Notes under the pieces: model-generated
What the model saw: the letters and a program-made list of their open reading frames with translations, nothing else
Database searches by the model: none
What the model was told of the DNA's origin: nothing
Shown here: positions 14,753 to 24,274 of the stretch, piece by piece
How positions within the stretch are numbered: the stretch's first letter is position 1
Layout: every line of letters begins with the position of its first letter
DNA from: an uncultured Solirubrobacteraceae bacterium
GTDB lineage: Bacteria; Actinomycetota; Thermoleophilia; Solirubrobacterales; Solirubrobacteraceae
Direction of reading: 5' to 3'
DNA: 64,000 nt
Assembly: GCA_902806205.1 (NCBI GenBank)
Contig: CADCVR010000079.1
Coordinates: forward strand, 1 to 64,000
Position numbers and translations under genes: made by a program

Positions 14753-14803
14753 GGCGGTGAGTTCCCCGATCCACCCATGCGGTGGATTCGGGCACACGCC
14801 ACC
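14753..14803. repeat. Dispersed hairpin repeat, copy 1 (REP-like)
   Basis: ggcggtgagttccccgaTCCACCcatgcGGTGGAttcgggcacacgccacc; shares core and flanks with 16160..16210. Confidence 0.8.
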
Positions 14804-14937
14804 TCAGCGCGTGAGCGTAGGGACACCCCGTGTTCCGGGTCGCGAAGTGCGACCCATCCGCCGGCAAACGGAGACCGCCGCCACCCGAACAGGCGGCCGG
14901 AGGTCCGAGCTCGGGCGTCACGAGCTCGACCGCGTGC

Positions 14938-15225
14938 CTACTTGATCCTGCGGCACCTGCCCTCGAGCCTCTCGCGGATCTCCGGTGCCGACCGCGCTGC
15001 CTGCTCTTTGCAGGCTCTGAGCAAGGCTCCCTTGAGCGCGGGGTTGCCGTCGCGAGGCGGCTTCGGGGCGGCCGGTAGCTCGCGGCGGGGTGGTTTCGGA
15101 GCGGCCGGCCGACTGTCGCCGCCATTCGGGGCGGCCGGCCGGCTGTCGCCACCGCCGCACGCGGCGATCAGCGAGCCTGCCGCGAACGCCGCACTTGCGC
15201 GAAGCAGTGCACGATCGACCCGCAT
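14938..15225 (-). CDS. Small secreted lipoprotein, hypothetical
   Basis: MRVDRALLRASAAFAAGSLIAACGGGDSRPAAPNGGDSRPAAPK..., lipobox LIAAC. Confidence 0.65.
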   Translation of the reverse strand: MRVDRALLRASAAFAAGSLIAACGGGDSRPAAPNGGDSRPAAPKPPRRELPAAPKPPRDGNPALKGALLRACKEQAARSAPEIRERLEGRCRRIK

Positions 15226-15250
15226 CTCCCTGCCTCCTCGTCTGGTGCAA

Positions 15251-15514
15251 CTAGCCCGAGCCGCCGCCGCAGCCTGACCCACCGCCGCAGCTCGAGCCGC
15301 CACCGCCGCTCGACCCCCCTCCGTCACTGCCGTGATTGCCGTCGCCCGACGAACCACCGCCGCCGAAGAAGGGTGTCGACCAGCCCGCAGCGCTCGTGCC
15401 GCCGCGACGCCGGGACGAGTTCCCCCTGGCGAGGCCCGCCCTGCGCCTGATGAAGCTGGCGACGAGGAAGATCGCGATCGTCCCGGCGATCAGCAAGGCA
15501 ATGGCCGCTTCCAT
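15251..15514 (-). CDS. Single-pass membrane protein with Gly/Ser/Cys-rich tail
   Basis: MEAAIALLIAGTIAIFLVASFIRRR... ending GGGGSSCGGGSGCGGGSG. Confidence 0.65.
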   Translation of the reverse strand: MEAAIALLIAGTIAIFLVASFIRRRAGLARGNSSRRRGGTSAAGWSTPFFGGGGSSGDGNHGSDGGGSSGGGGSSCGGGSGCGGGSG

Positions 15515-15567
15515 GCAGCGCCCGTACCCTCACCAGCGAGCACACCAACGTGCCCTAACCTCGGCAC

Positions 15568-16041
15568 GTGCGTCGCCGCCACGACTCCACCGCCGTCGTC
15601 GACGCCCTGGAGCTGCCCGAGGCGGTGTTCAAGACCTGCCCCTGGCAGCCGCGCGAGCTCGTCGCCGAGGGTCTGCGCCAGTGGCTGCGCTGCGCCGGCG
15701 CAGCCCTGCGCGACGGCCAGGTCATCGGGATGCCCTCCCATGCCGTCGACGAGGCCTGGCACGGCCTGATCCTCTGCACGGCGCGGTACGCCGCGTTCTG
15801 TGACGCCGCCTACGGACGTTTCCTGCACCACCATCCGGAGGGCGGGGGACCCGCGGGTGCACACCACGACCCCATGGCCCAGAAGCTCGCGCGCACCGTG
15901 ATCGCCTGGGCCAGGGTCGCACGGCCCGATGAGGCATGCGTGCTGTGGGACCTCGATGCGGTCGTCGGCGCCGAGCCGGCGTGGGGCATTCCGGCCGATC
16001 GGGTGCTCGCAGTCGAGGATCACGTGAGAAGCACGGGCTGA
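15568..16041 (+). CDS. GRDP-like (glycine-rich domain-containing protein-like) family protein
   Basis: GMPSHAVDEAWHGLILCTARYAAFCDAAYGRFLHHHPEG; Pfam PF07173-like motif by recollection. Confidence 0.65.
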   Translation: MRRRHDSTAVVDALELPEAVFKTCPWQPRELVAEGLRQWLRCAGAALRDGQVIGMPSHAVDEAWHGLILCTARYAAFCDAAYGRFLHHHPEGGGPAGAHHDPMAQKLARTVIAWARVARPDEACVLWDLDAVVGAEPAWGIPADRVLAVEDHVRSTG

Positions 16042-16159
16042 CGAGCGTTCGTCTCGTGTACAGGGTGCTCTGAGGGTCCGCTTGGATGCTCCCGGCGGCG
16101 CTCGGCGCCCATTCGGCCGCGTCTCGCGGGGTTCGAAGGCCGCTGGGCGTGGTCACGCC

Positions 16160-16210
16160 GGCGGCGTGTGCTCCGATCCACCCATGCGGTGGACTGGAGC
16201 ACACGCCGCC
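16160..16210. repeat. Dispersed hairpin repeat, copy 2 (REP-like)
   Basis: GGCGGCGTGTGCTCC-ga-TCCACC-catgc-GGTGGA-ct-GGAGCACACGCCGCC; outer 15-bp arms perfectly complementary. Confidence 0.95.
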
Positions 16211-16257
16211 GCGACCCATCCCGGACGCCCCCGAAGCACCACCGCGCCGCGGTCGAG

Positions 16258-16644
16258 CTACTTCAGCTCGACCGACCCGCCGGCCTCCTCGAGCTCGGCC
16301 TTGAGCTTGTCGGCCTCGTCGCGCTCGATGCCCTCCTTGATCGGTCCGGGAGCGGCGTCGACGAGGGCCTTGGCCTCCTTGAGGCCGAGGCCGGTCGCCG
16401 CCCGGACGACCTTGATGACCTGGATCTTCTTGTCGCCGGAGGACGTCAGGATGACGTCGGCCGTGGTCGACTCCTCCTCGGCGGGGGCCGCGTCGCCGCC
16501 ACCCCCGCCGCCGCCCGGAGCGGCCTGGACCTGCGCCGCGGCGGAGACGCCGAACGTCTCCTCCAGGGCCTTGATGCGCTCAGAGAGTTCGAGGACCGAG
16601 ATGCTCTTGAGCTCGTCGATCCATGCATCGGTGCTGGTAGCCAT
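16258..16644 (-). CDS. rplL: 50S ribosomal protein L7/L12
   Basis: [36 protein letters not shown]...[33 protein letters not shown]. Confidence 0.97.
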   Translation of the reverse strand: MATSTDAWIDELKSISVLELSERIKALEETFGVSAAAQVQAAPGGGGGGGDAAPAEEESTTADVILTSSGDKKIQVIKVVRAATGLGLKEAKALVDAAPGPIKEGIERDEADKLKAELEEAGGSVELK

Positions 16645-16646
16645 GC

Positions 16647-17387
16647 CTAGTTCTCCTCAGATTCGGTGGGGGTGGTGGATGCGTCGTCGGCGCCTTCGGC
16701 CGGTGCGTCGCTGGTCGTCGGGGCCGCGGGCGCCTCGGCGTCCTGGTCGTCCTTGGTGCTCTCGTCGGGCTGCTCGTCCGCGGCGGGAGCCGGGTCCGGG
16801 TCGTCCGCCGGGGCCTCGGCGGCCGGAGCCGCCGCGGCGGGCGGATCGGCGTCTGCCGCGATCTCGCCCGACTGCTTCTTCTCGTTGATCTGCCCGAGCT
16901 GGATGGCCAGCCCGCCGATCAGCGCGTTCAGGGTCCGGGCCAGACCGGAGATCGGCGACGCGACGATGCCGACGAGCTGCTGGTAGAGCACCTCGCGCGT
17001 CGGCAGCTTGGCCAGCGCGCCGAGCTGCGCGGCGTCGATCGCCGCGCCGTTCAGCGTGCCTCCCTTGAAGGGCAGCAGGTCCGGCTGGGCCCTCTGGAAG
17101 TCCGCGATGGCCTTCGCCGCCGAGGCGGCGTCGCCCTTGACGAACGTCAGTGCCGTCGGGCCCGACAGGAAGTCCTTGAGGGCCTCCTGCTCGGCCTTGT
17201 CGGCGGCGAGGACGGTGAGGGTGTTCTTCGTGACCCGGAAGGTCGACTCCGAACCACGCAGCGTCTCGCGCAGGCCGGCGGCCTGAGGTACGGAGATCCC
17301 GCGGTAGTCCACCGCGAACACGGCTTCGGACTCACGGATCTGGTCGGCGATCTCGTCGATCACCGCGGCTTTCTCGTTGCGGTTCAA
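16647..17387 (-). CDS. rplJ: 50S ribosomal protein L10 with long acidic Ala/Pro/Asp-rich C-terminal extension
   Basis: [60 protein letters not shown] start 3' of AGGAGG; tail after [10 protein letters not shown]. Confidence 0.95.
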   Translation of the reverse strand: MNRNEKAAVIDEIADQIRESEAVFAVDYRGISVPQAAGLRETLRGSESTFRVTKNTLTVLAADKAEQEALKDFLSGPTALTFVKGDAASAAKAIADFQRAQPDLLPFKGGTLNGAAIDAAQLGALAKLPTREVLYQQLVGIVASPISGLARTLNALIGGLAIQLGQINEKKQSGEIAADADPPAAAAPAAEAPADDPDPAPAADEQPDESTKDDQDAEAPAAPTTSDAPAEGADDASTTPTESEEN

Positions 17388-17466
17388 GCTGGCCTCCTGT
17401 CTGGGAGTTCCGGGGGCGCTCTGAAGAGCCCCCACCCCAGGGTCTCGGGTGGCCTCGTAGGGGCGA
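17388..17466 (-). promoter_or_regulatory. Candidate L10 leader region (rplA-rplJ intergenic)
   Basis: Contains GGGGGCTCTTCAGAGCGCCCCC hairpin upstream of the rplJ RBS; position matches the known L10 leader location, no covariance test made. Confidence 0.35.
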
Positions 17467-18195
17467 CTACGCCGCAGCCGGCGTGGCGGCCTCCTCGAGG
17501 AGGTCCTTGGTACGGCTGGGGTCGACCTTGACGCCGGGGCCCATCGTCGAGGCGAGCGTGATGGTGCGGATGTACTTCCCCTTGGCGGCGGAAGGCTTGG
17601 CCTTCATCAGCTCGTCGATCACCGCGGCGTAGTTCTCCAGCAGCGCGCGGTCGTCGAAGTCGGTCTTGCCGATCGTCAGGTGGACGATCGCGGTGCGGTC
17701 TGTGCGGTACTCGACCTTGCCGGCCTTGGACTCGGTCACGGCCTTCGTGACGTCCATGGTCACGGTGCCCACCTTCGGGTTCGGCATCTTGCCCTGCGGG
17801 CCGAGCACGCGGCCCAGGCGACCGACGAGCGGCATCAGGTCGGGCGTCGCGATCGCGATGTCGAAGTCGGTGAACCCCTCCTCGACGCGCTTGGCGAGAT
17901 CCTCCGCCCCGACGATGTCGGCTCCGGCGGCCTCGGCCTCGGCGGCCTTGGGGCCCTGCGCGAAGACGGCGACCGTGACCTCCTTGCCCAGGCCGTTGGG
18001 CAGGGCGATCGTGCCGCGGAGCTGCTCGTCGGCGTGGCGGACGTTCAGGCCGGTGCGCACGTGGATCTCGACCGACTCGTTGAACGAGGCGCGCTTGAGC
18101 TGCTTGACGAGGGCGAGCGCCTCGGCGGGCTCGTACTCGCGCTCGCGGTCGACGCGCTCGCGCGCGCTGAGGAAGGTCTTTCCGTGCTTGGCCAT
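17467..18195 (-). CDS. rplA: 50S ribosomal protein L1
   Basis: MAKHGKTFLSARERVDREREYEPAEALALVKQLKRASFNESVEIHVRTGLNVRHADEQLRGTIALPNGLGKEVTVAVF. Confidence 0.97.
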   Translation of the reverse strand: MAKHGKTFLSARERVDREREYEPAEALALVKQLKRASFNESVEIHVRTGLNVRHADEQLRGTIALPNGLGKEVTVAVFAQGPKAAEAEAAGADIVGAEDLAKRVEEGFTDFDIAIATPDLMPLVGRLGRVLGPQGKMPNPKVGTVTMDVTKAVTESKAGKVEYRTDRTAIVHLTIGKTDFDDRALLENYAAVIDELMKAKPSAAKGKYIRTITLASTMGPGVKVDPSRTKDLLEEAATPAAA

Positions 18196-18206
18196 CTCGG
18201 TTGCTC

Positions 18207-18632
18207 CTAACCCTCGACCGTGACGCCCATGGAGCGGGCGGTGCCGGCGATGATCTTCGCCGCCTGGTCGACGTCGTTGGCGTTGAGGTCGTCGAGCTTC
18301 TTCTCGGCGATCGCGCGGATCTGGTCGTGCGTGATCGTGCCCACCTTCCTCATGTGCGGCTCGGCCGAGCCCTTCTCCAGCCCGATGGCCTGCTTGATCA
18401 GCACCGCCGCGGGCGGCGTCTTGGTGACGAAGGTGAACGAGCGATCCTCGTAGACCGTGATGACGACGGGGATGACCGTGCCGGCGTCCGCCTGGGTCTG
18501 CGCGTTGAACGCCTTGCAGAACTCCATGATGTTGATGCCGTGCTGGCCGAGCGCAGGGCCGACGGGCGGGGCCGGGGTGGCCTGCCCGCCGAGCGACTGC
18601 AGCTTGATGGTGGTGAGGACCTTCTTCGCCAT
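18207..18632 (-). CDS. rplK: 50S ribosomal protein L11
   Basis: [47 protein letters not shown]. Confidence 0.98.
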   Translation of the reverse strand: MAKKVLTTIKLQSLGGQATPAPPVGPALGQHGINIMEFCKAFNAQTQADAGTVIPVVITVYEDRSFTFVTKTPPAAVLIKQAIGLEKGSAEPHMRKVGTITHDQIRAIAEKKLDDLNANDVDQAAKIIAGTARSMGVTVEG

Positions 18633-18640
18633 TGGGTTCC

Positions 18641-19162
18641 TTAGATCTTCTTGACCTGATCGAAGCCGACTTCGACCGGGGTCTCGCGGCCGAAGATTGA
18701 CACAAGCACCTTGAGCTTCGCCGCGTCCTGGTTGATCTCGGAGATCTCACCCGAGAAGTCCGACAGCGGCCCGGAGACGACCTTGACCGACTCGCCGATG
18801 TTGAACTGCGCCTTGGTCGCGACCTTCGTGGCGACCTCCCGGTGCAGCAGACGGTCGACTTCTGGCTGGGTGAGTGGAACCGGCTCGCTGGACGCCCCGA
18901 CGAACCCCGTGACGCCCGGGGTGTTCTTGACCAACGACCAGGACTCCTCGTTGAGCTCCATGTTCACGAGCACGTAGCCCGGCATGGTGCGCTTCTCCTT
19001 GGACTCCTTCTGGCCGTCCTTGATCTCGGTGACCGTCTCGGTGGGGACGACGACCTGGCGCAGGTGGCGCTTCTGCCCGAGCGACGTGACGCGGTGCTCG
19101 ATGTTCTGCTTGACCTTGTTCTCGTGCCCGGAATAGGTGTTGACGACGTACCAGCGGAACAT
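18641..19162 (-). CDS. nusG: Transcription termination/antitermination protein NusG
   Basis: [30 protein letters not shown]...[17 protein letters not shown]...[48 protein letters not shown]. Confidence 0.97.
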   Translation of the reverse strand: MFRWYVVNTYSGHENKVKQNIEHRVTSLGQKRHLRQVVVPTETVTEIKDGQKESKEKRTMPGYVLVNMELNEESWSLVKNTPGVTGFVGASSEPVPLTQPEVDRLLHREVATKVATKAQFNIGESVKVVSGPLSDFSGEISEINQDAAKLKVLVSIFGRETPVEVGFDQVKKI

Positions 19163-19185
19163 GTGGAAGCGGTGTCCTGACTGCC

Positions 19186-19617
19186 TTAGAGGATGAGGTC
19201 GACGAAGCGCTGGGCGATGGCGTCGGCCAGGCCGAGGTAGGCCCCCGCGATGACCACGAAGCCGAGCACCACGGCCGTGGCCTGGCCGACCTGGCGGCGA
19301 TCGGGCCACTGCACGCGCTGCAGCTCAGACCACGAAGCGCGGACGAACCCCGGGAGGCGGCTGATGCCCGACGCGCGACCGCCCTCGGGCGCCGCGCTTT
19401 GGCTCGAGACCGGCGCGGCGGGCGCCGCGGCGTCCGCCTGACGCGCGAGCTCGGCGTCGGCGGCCGGGTCGGCCTCCTCGCCGTCCGCACCGCTGACGAC
19501 ACGCGCCTCGAACTCCTCCGAGAAGCCCGAGACGTGGTCGAGCTCACCGGGGACGTTCTCGCGGTGGATCGGGTCCTGATCGTCGTCTTTGCGCTTGTCG
19601 CGCTTCTTGCGGGCCAT
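19186..19617 (-). CDS. secE: Preprotein translocase subunit SecE with extended N-terminus
   Basis: C-terminal RASWSELQRVQWPDRRQVGQATAVVLGFVVIAGAYLGLADAIAQRFVDLIL; context nusG. Confidence 0.93.
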   Translation of the reverse strand: MARKKRDKRKDDDQDPIHRENVPGELDHVSGFSEEFEARVVSGADGEEADPAADAELARQADAAAPAAPVSSQSAAPEGGRASGISRLPGFVRASWSELQRVQWPDRRQVGQATAVVLGFVVIAGAYLGLADAIAQRFVDLIL

Positions 19618-19625
19618 CTCGGCGC

Positions 19626-19790
19626 CTAGCGGGTCTCCCGGTGGCTGGTGTGCGCCCGGCACCACTTGCAGAACTTCCGCAGGGCGATGCGATCCGGGTT
19701 GTTGCGCTTGGACTTGTTCGTCTGGTAGTTGCGGCGCTTGCAGTCCTCGCACGCGAGGGTCACTGCGATGCGCACGTCTCCGCGGGCCAT
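19626..19790 (-). CDS. rpmG: 50S ribosomal protein L33 (zinc-binding, four-Cys form)
   Basis: [54 protein letters not shown]. Confidence 0.97.
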   Translation of the reverse strand: MARGDVRIAVTLACEDCKRRNYQTNKSKRNNPDRIALRKFCKWCRAHTSHRETR

Positions 19791-19838
19791 GTGGGCTCCC
19801 GGTCGGCGAGGGAAAGGACACCGACGTGCGTCTCGGGG

Positions 19839-19866
19839 CAAAGAAAGACTCGCCCCGGAGCGAGTC
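19839..19866 (-). terminator. Intrinsic terminator-like hairpin with T-rich tail
   Basis: Minus strand GACTCGC-TCCGGG-GCGAGTC-TTTCTTTG. Confidence 0.6.
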
Positions 19867-20001
19867 GAGTGCACGATGGTAGCGCCTGAGCGCCGTCCGG
19901 GACAGCCGCCACCCGGCGCGGCAGGCCCGCCGTGTGCGCGATCGGCATCGGATTCGCGGGCGCCGGTCGCCTTCGGGGCGGCCGTCCGGATCACGCGAGA
20001 G

Positions 20002-21369
20002 TCAGCGCAGGCGGACCACGACGCTCGCGAGCGCCTTCCGGTCGGCGCCGAGCGCGACGACACGCACGCGGCGCGCGCGGGTCGCCACCCAGGCGCCGCG
20101 CCCCCTGGCGCCCCGCGCCGCGAGCGTCCGGCCGCCGGCCGTCACCTTGAAGGTCGTCACGCCCGCGATCGGCCGGGACATCCGCCAGGTCACGAGCGCC
20201 CGCGGCGCTCGCGACGTCACCCGGCCGCCCCGTGTGCGCCGCGCCGGTCGCCGGCCGCGGCGGGCGACGCGTCCGGTGAGCGTCGGTGCTGCGGTCGCCG
20301 CGCCGGTCGCGGCGGTCGCGGCGTCCACGGCAGCCAGGCGCTCGGCGGAAACCACGGAGCGCAGTGCCGCCACGGGGTCGAGCTGACCCGTCTGGAGAAG
20401 GCTGCCGAGGCCCGCGCTCCGCCGCGCGGTCGCGCGGAGCGTCGCCACGAGCTGCGCTCCCGACAGATCGGCTCGAGCGCCGTGCAGCAGCGCAAGGGTC
20501 GCCGTGGCCCACGGCGCCGCCATCGAGGTCCCCGAGCGGAACTCATAGCCCCCGCCACGGGCGGTCGACAGGATGTCCTCGGCCGGTGCGGCGAGGTCGA
20601 CGGTCCGGACGCCGAAGTTCGAGAACGCCGCGAGCAGCCCTTCCCTGTTCCCGCCCGCCACCGCCAGCACCGTCGGCAGGTCGAAAGCGGCCGGGTAGGA
20701 CGGCTGGGCGTCGAGGTCACGGCTGTTGTTGCCGGCGGACGCGACGATCGGGACGCCGGCCGCGTCCGCGGCCGCCACCGCCTCGGTGAGCGACCGGCCG
20801 GCGGTGTCCCCGTTGATCGACACGTTGATGACGTCGGCGCCGTGGGCCAGCGCGTAGCGGATCCCGTCGGCGACCCCGCTCGTGGACCCGTTGCGCTGGG
20901 CGTCGAGCACCTTGACCGCCATGATGCGGGCGCCCGGCGCGAACCCCGCGATCCCGGTGTCGTCCTGCGCGGCGGCGATCTGCCCGGCGACGTGGGTGCC
21001 GTGGCCCTCCTCGTCATCCGGAGTGCCGTCGCCCCGGACCACGTCGAAGCCGTGGACGTCGTCGACCCAGCCGTCGCGATCATCGTCGACGCCGTTGCCG
21101 GCGACCTCGTTCGGATTCGTCCACAGGGCGCCGCGCAGATCGGGGTGGCTCGCGTCGATGCCCGTGTCGAGCACCGCCACCGTCGTTCCGGCTCCGGTGC
21201 CCGCGAGCGCCCACGCGGTGGGGCCGCCGAGCGCGGCGCCGCTCTGCAGCGCCCACTGCTGCCCCCACAGCGGATCGGCCGGCACGAGTGCCGTGGCGGC
21301 GGGCGCGAGGGAGGCGAAGGCCACCGCCGCGACGGGTAGGGCTCGGCGCAGGACGGAGGTGGGGAACAC
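20002..21369 (-). CDS. Secreted S8 (subtilisin-like) serine protease
   Basis: Signal peptide; [44 protein letters not shown] catalytic D/H/S motifs. Confidence 0.95.
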   Translation of the reverse strand: MFPTSVLRRALPVAAVAFASLAPAATALVPADPLWGQQWALQSGAALGGPTAWALAGTGAGTTVAVLDTGIDASHPDLRGALWTNPNEVAGNGVDDDRDGWVDDVHGFDVVRGDGTPDDEEGHGTHVAGQIAAAQDDTGIAGFAPGARIMAVKVLDAQRNGSTSGVADGIRYALAHGADVINVSINGDTAGRSLTEAVAAADAAGVPIVASAGNNSRDLDAQPSYPAAFDLPTVLAVAGGNREGLLAAFSNFGVRTVDLAAPAEDILSTARGGGYEFRSGTSMAAPWATATLALLHGARADLSGAQLVATLRATARRSAGLGSLLQTGQLDPVAALRSVVSAERLAAVDAATAATGAATAAPTLTGRVARRGRRPARRTRGGRVTSRAPRALVTWRMSRPIAGVTTFKVTAGGRTLAARGARGRGAWVATRARRVRVVALGADRKALASVVVRLR

Positions 21370-21430
21370 TCTCCGGGTAACGGCCGGGTCGCGCCTGCGC
21401 TTAGCTCTGCGACTCTGAGTGGACGGACGT

Positions 21431-22513
21431 TCAGCGCACGCGCGTCAAGCGCTCGGCCGACTGCTCACCGCGGCCGGCCTTCGCGCACGGCCGCCCGTCG
21501 ACGCGCACGACGTCCGCGGTGAAGTCGTTCTGGCCCCGGATCAGCGACGAGCCGACCCCGTAGGCGTCCACGGGAACCGTGGCGGCCTCGAAGGCGCGGA
21601 TCCGCTCCGCGTCGAAGCCGCCCGATGCGACGATGCGCACCCGCCCGTGGCCCGCTGCGTCCAGCGCGTCGCGCACCGTGCGGACGAGCCGCGCGTTGAC
21701 GCCCCGTGATCCATCGCGATCCACCGCCTCGACGCCTTCCAGCGCGCGGTCGACGAGGGCCTCGGAGGTGTCGAGGCGCACGCCCCAGAGGTCGTCCCCG
21801 AGCGCCTCGGCAACGGCGAGGGCCGTGCCGACGGAATCGTTGTCCCAGTCGACGAGCACGGTGACGTTCGTGTCGCGGGCGAAGCGCCCGGCGAAGGCGC
21901 GCGCGGCTGCCACCGTGTCCCCGCCGTAGGCCGCGATCAGCCCGTGCGGCACCGTGCCGATGCCGCGACCGCCCCACCACGACGCCTGCGCGTCGGTCGA
22001 CACGCCGATCGCCCCCGCCACGTGCGCCGCCCAGCCGTCGCCGGTCTGGACGAGCCAGTGGTCGTGGCGCGCGGGGAAGTACAGGATCGGCTTGCCGCGC
22101 GCCGCCTCGACGACTTCGCGCACGTTGCGCATGACGAGGGTCCGGCGGGCCATGGTCCCGAGGATCACGGTCTCCAAGTGGCAGAAGAGCCCGTAATCAC
22201 CCGCGATCTGCAGCACGGGCTCGCGCGGGACGATCTCGTCGCCCTCGAAGAGCGCGCGGACCTCGAGCGCGTCCCAGCCCCGGTCCCAGCCGTGGGGGCC
22301 GACCCGGCCGGCGCAGTCCCGCAGGATCGCGAGCGCCTCGTCGATGCCGCCGAGCAGCGCATCCTGCTTCTGGAAGGCCTGCAGCACGACGCGCGGGTGA
22401 CGCCCCTCGGCCTCCAGCAGACCCTTCGTCGAGGTGAAGTACGCATCGGAGTAGTAGCCCGCCCGCAGCTTGTCGACCGGGAGGCGGAAGGTCTCGGGCG
22501 GCAACCGGTCCAT
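21431..22513 (-). CDS. pncB: Nicotinate phosphoribosyltransferase family protein
   Basis: FRLPVDKLRAGYYSDAYFTSTKGLLE..., FPARHDHW, GTVPHGLIAAYGGDTVAAARAF, VRLDTSEALVDRALEG, RIVASGGFDAERIRAFE. Confidence 0.88.
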   Translation of the reverse strand: MDRLPPETFRLPVDKLRAGYYSDAYFTSTKGLLEAEGRHPRVVLQAFQKQDALLGGIDEALAILRDCAGRVGPHGWDRGWDALEVRALFEGDEIVPREPVLQIAGDYGLFCHLETVILGTMARRTLVMRNVREVVEAARGKPILYFPARHDHWLVQTGDGWAAHVAGAIGVSTDAQASWWGGRGIGTVPHGLIAAYGGDTVAAARAFAGRFARDTNVTVLVDWDNDSVGTALAVAEALGDDLWGVRLDTSEALVDRALEGVEAVDRDGSRGVNARLVRTVRDALDAAGHGRVRIVASGGFDAERIRAFEAATVPVDAYGVGSSLIRGQNDFTADVVRVDGRPCAKAGRGEQSAERLTRVR

Positions 22514-22546
22514 GGCGCCGGAGCCTACGAGGACGGACCTGGCAAG

Positions 22547-22729
22547 GTGGATGTGGTGAAGGATCGCGCCGCGACCATCTTCCCCTACGTCGTCGCTGCG
22601 GCCCTGCCGCTCGCAGGGCTGGTTCTCGCGGCCGCCTGGGCGCTGGAGAAGCGCTTCTCCGACGCGGGGCTCGTGGCGGCGTCGTCGCTGCTCGGCGCGC
22701 TCGCCTGGAGCATCCTCCTGGGCGCCTGA
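22547..22729 (+). CDS. Small two-TM membrane protein, hypothetical
   Basis: GTG start; VDVVKDRAATIFPYVVAAALPLAGLVLAAAWALEKRFSDAGLVAASSLLGALAWSILLGA. Confidence 0.5.
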   Translation: MDVVKDRAATIFPYVVAAALPLAGLVLAAAWALEKRFSDAGLVAASSLLGALAWSILLGA

Positions 22730-22750
22730 ACCCGGAGGACGGCCCCGCCG

Positions 22751-23533
22751 CTACTCGTCCCCGGCGCTGCGAACCGTCGGCCGCAGGCGGTGGTCGGGCG
22801 TGAAGAGGCGCCGGGCACCGAGCAGCGCGATCACCGAGGCGCTCGTCACCACCCCGCCGAGGATGAGGTACATGAGCGCCGCCTGGGTGAGCACCGCGTC
22901 CAGCGGGTCGACTCCGGCGAGGATCAGGCCGGTCATCGTGCCCGGGAGGAGCACCAGTCCGAGCGCCTTGGTGTCCTCGACCTGCGGAGAGACGGCGAGC
23001 CGCAGGGCACCGCGCACGACGGGCCGCGCCGCCTCGGCCCCTGACAACCCGAGCGCGAGCCGCGCCTCGATCTCGGCGCGCCGCTCCGCGACGGCCTCGA
23101 CGAGCCGCCGGGCGACGACCACCCCTGCCTTCATCGTGTTGCCCGTCAGCATCCCCGCGACGGGCACCACCGTCCGGCCCGTGACCGGGAAGATGCCGAA
23201 AGCGAAGGTCACGGTGAGGCCGACGGCCGCGGCCGTCGCCGTGGCCGCCAGCGCGATCGGAAAGCCTCCTGGCAGCTCGGGAACGCGCCGGGCGATCGTC
23301 GCGGCCGCGATCGCGACGATGGCGGCGACCCACACGAACGACCAGCCGAGCCACGCGCCCTCGGCGATGACCAGCCCGAGCGCGCTACCGACCAGCGCGA
23401 GCTGCGCGGCGCTTCTCAGTACCGCCTCGACGATGTTGCGCTCGAGGCGCAGCCCCTCGCGCCGGGAGAGTCCGAGGGCCACCGCGATGAGCACGAGCGA
23501 CGCCAGCGCCCCGGTGAGCCCGACCTCTCCCAT
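22751..23533 (-). CDS. fetB: UPF0014/FetB-family ABC exporter permease
   Basis: PVAGMLTGNTMKAGVVVARRLVEAV and LGLVLLPGTMTGLILAGVDPLDAVLTQAALMYLILGGV; next to ATPase gene. Confidence 0.85.
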   Translation of the reverse strand: MGEVGLTGALASLVLIAVALGLSRREGLRLERNIVEAVLRSAAQLALVGSALGLVIAEGAWLGWSFVWVAAIVAIAAATIARRVPELPGGFPIALAATATAAAVGLTVTFAFGIFPVTGRTVVPVAGMLTGNTMKAGVVVARRLVEAVAERRAEIEARLALGLSGAEAARPVVRGALRLAVSPQVEDTKALGLVLLPGTMTGLILAGVDPLDAVLTQAALMYLILGGVVTSASVIALLGARRLFTPDHRLRPTVRSAGDE

Positions 23534-23550
23534 CAGATACGTCGTTCCAT

Positions 23551-24222
23551 CTAGGCAAGCGTCCCGTCGACCAGTCGCAGCACGTGGTCGGCGACCCGCC
23601 CGCGCTGCGCCGCATCGTGGGTGACGAGCACGACGGGGACGCCACCGGCCGCGAGCTCGCAGACCAGCCGCTCCAGCAGCGCCGCCGCGTCCGCGTCCAA
23701 CGCCGAGGTCGGCTCGTCGGCCAGCACGACGCGCGGCGCGGTGGCCAGCGCGCGCGCCAGGCACATGCGTTGCTGCTCACCGCCCGAGAGCTCGTCGGCA
23801 CGGCGCTCCGCGAAGGCCCCGGGCAGGGCGGCACGCTCCAGCAGGGCGGCGACGTCGTCGTCGGAAGCGCGGGGCGCGGCGACACGGACGTTGTCCGCGA
23901 CGCTGCCGGGAAATGCGAGGGGCGCCTGGAAGACCATCGCGACCTCCCGCCGGTGGGCGAGGACGTCGCGGTCGGCCAGGGGCAGGCCGCGGAAGGAGAC
24001 GGTCCCGCGTGCGGGCACCTCGAGCGCGTTGCACAGGCGCAGCAGCGTCGATTTCCCGGCACCCGACGGTCCGTCGATCGCGGTGACGCCCGCCGCGGGG
24101 ATCTCGGCGGTGAGGGCGTCCAGGCGCGCCCGGGGGTGGCCCGGCACGGTGACGTCGCAGAAGGCGAACAGGGGCGAAGGCACGGCGCTCAGAAGCGGAG
24201 CACTTTGGGTTGATGCTCGCAC
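23551..24222 (-). CDS. fetA: ABC transporter ATP-binding protein (FetA-like)
   Basis: AIDGPSGAGKSTLLRLCNAL Walker A; LSGGEQQRMCLARAL signature; VVLADEPTSALD; VVLVTHD. Confidence 0.85.
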   Translation of the reverse strand: MRASTQSAPLLSAVPSPLFAFCDVTVPGHPRARLDALTAEIPAAGVTAIDGPSGAGKSTLLRLCNALEVPARGTVSFRGLPLADRDVLAHRREVAMVFQAPLAFPGSVADNVRVAAPRASDDDVAALLERAALPGAFAERRADELSGGEQQRMCLARALATAPRVVLADEPTSALDADAAALLERLVCELAAGGVPVVLVTHDAAQRGRVADHVLRLVDGTLA

Positions 24223-24274
24223 GGGTCGCCCGGGAACGCCTGCGGCGTGCCGCGTGGGCGGCGGGCGCCGTCGG

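Noticed and set aside
19618-20002. Looked for tRNA genes commonly found near rpmG-secE
   Set aside because: No cloverleaf-like segment or CCA end could be recognised
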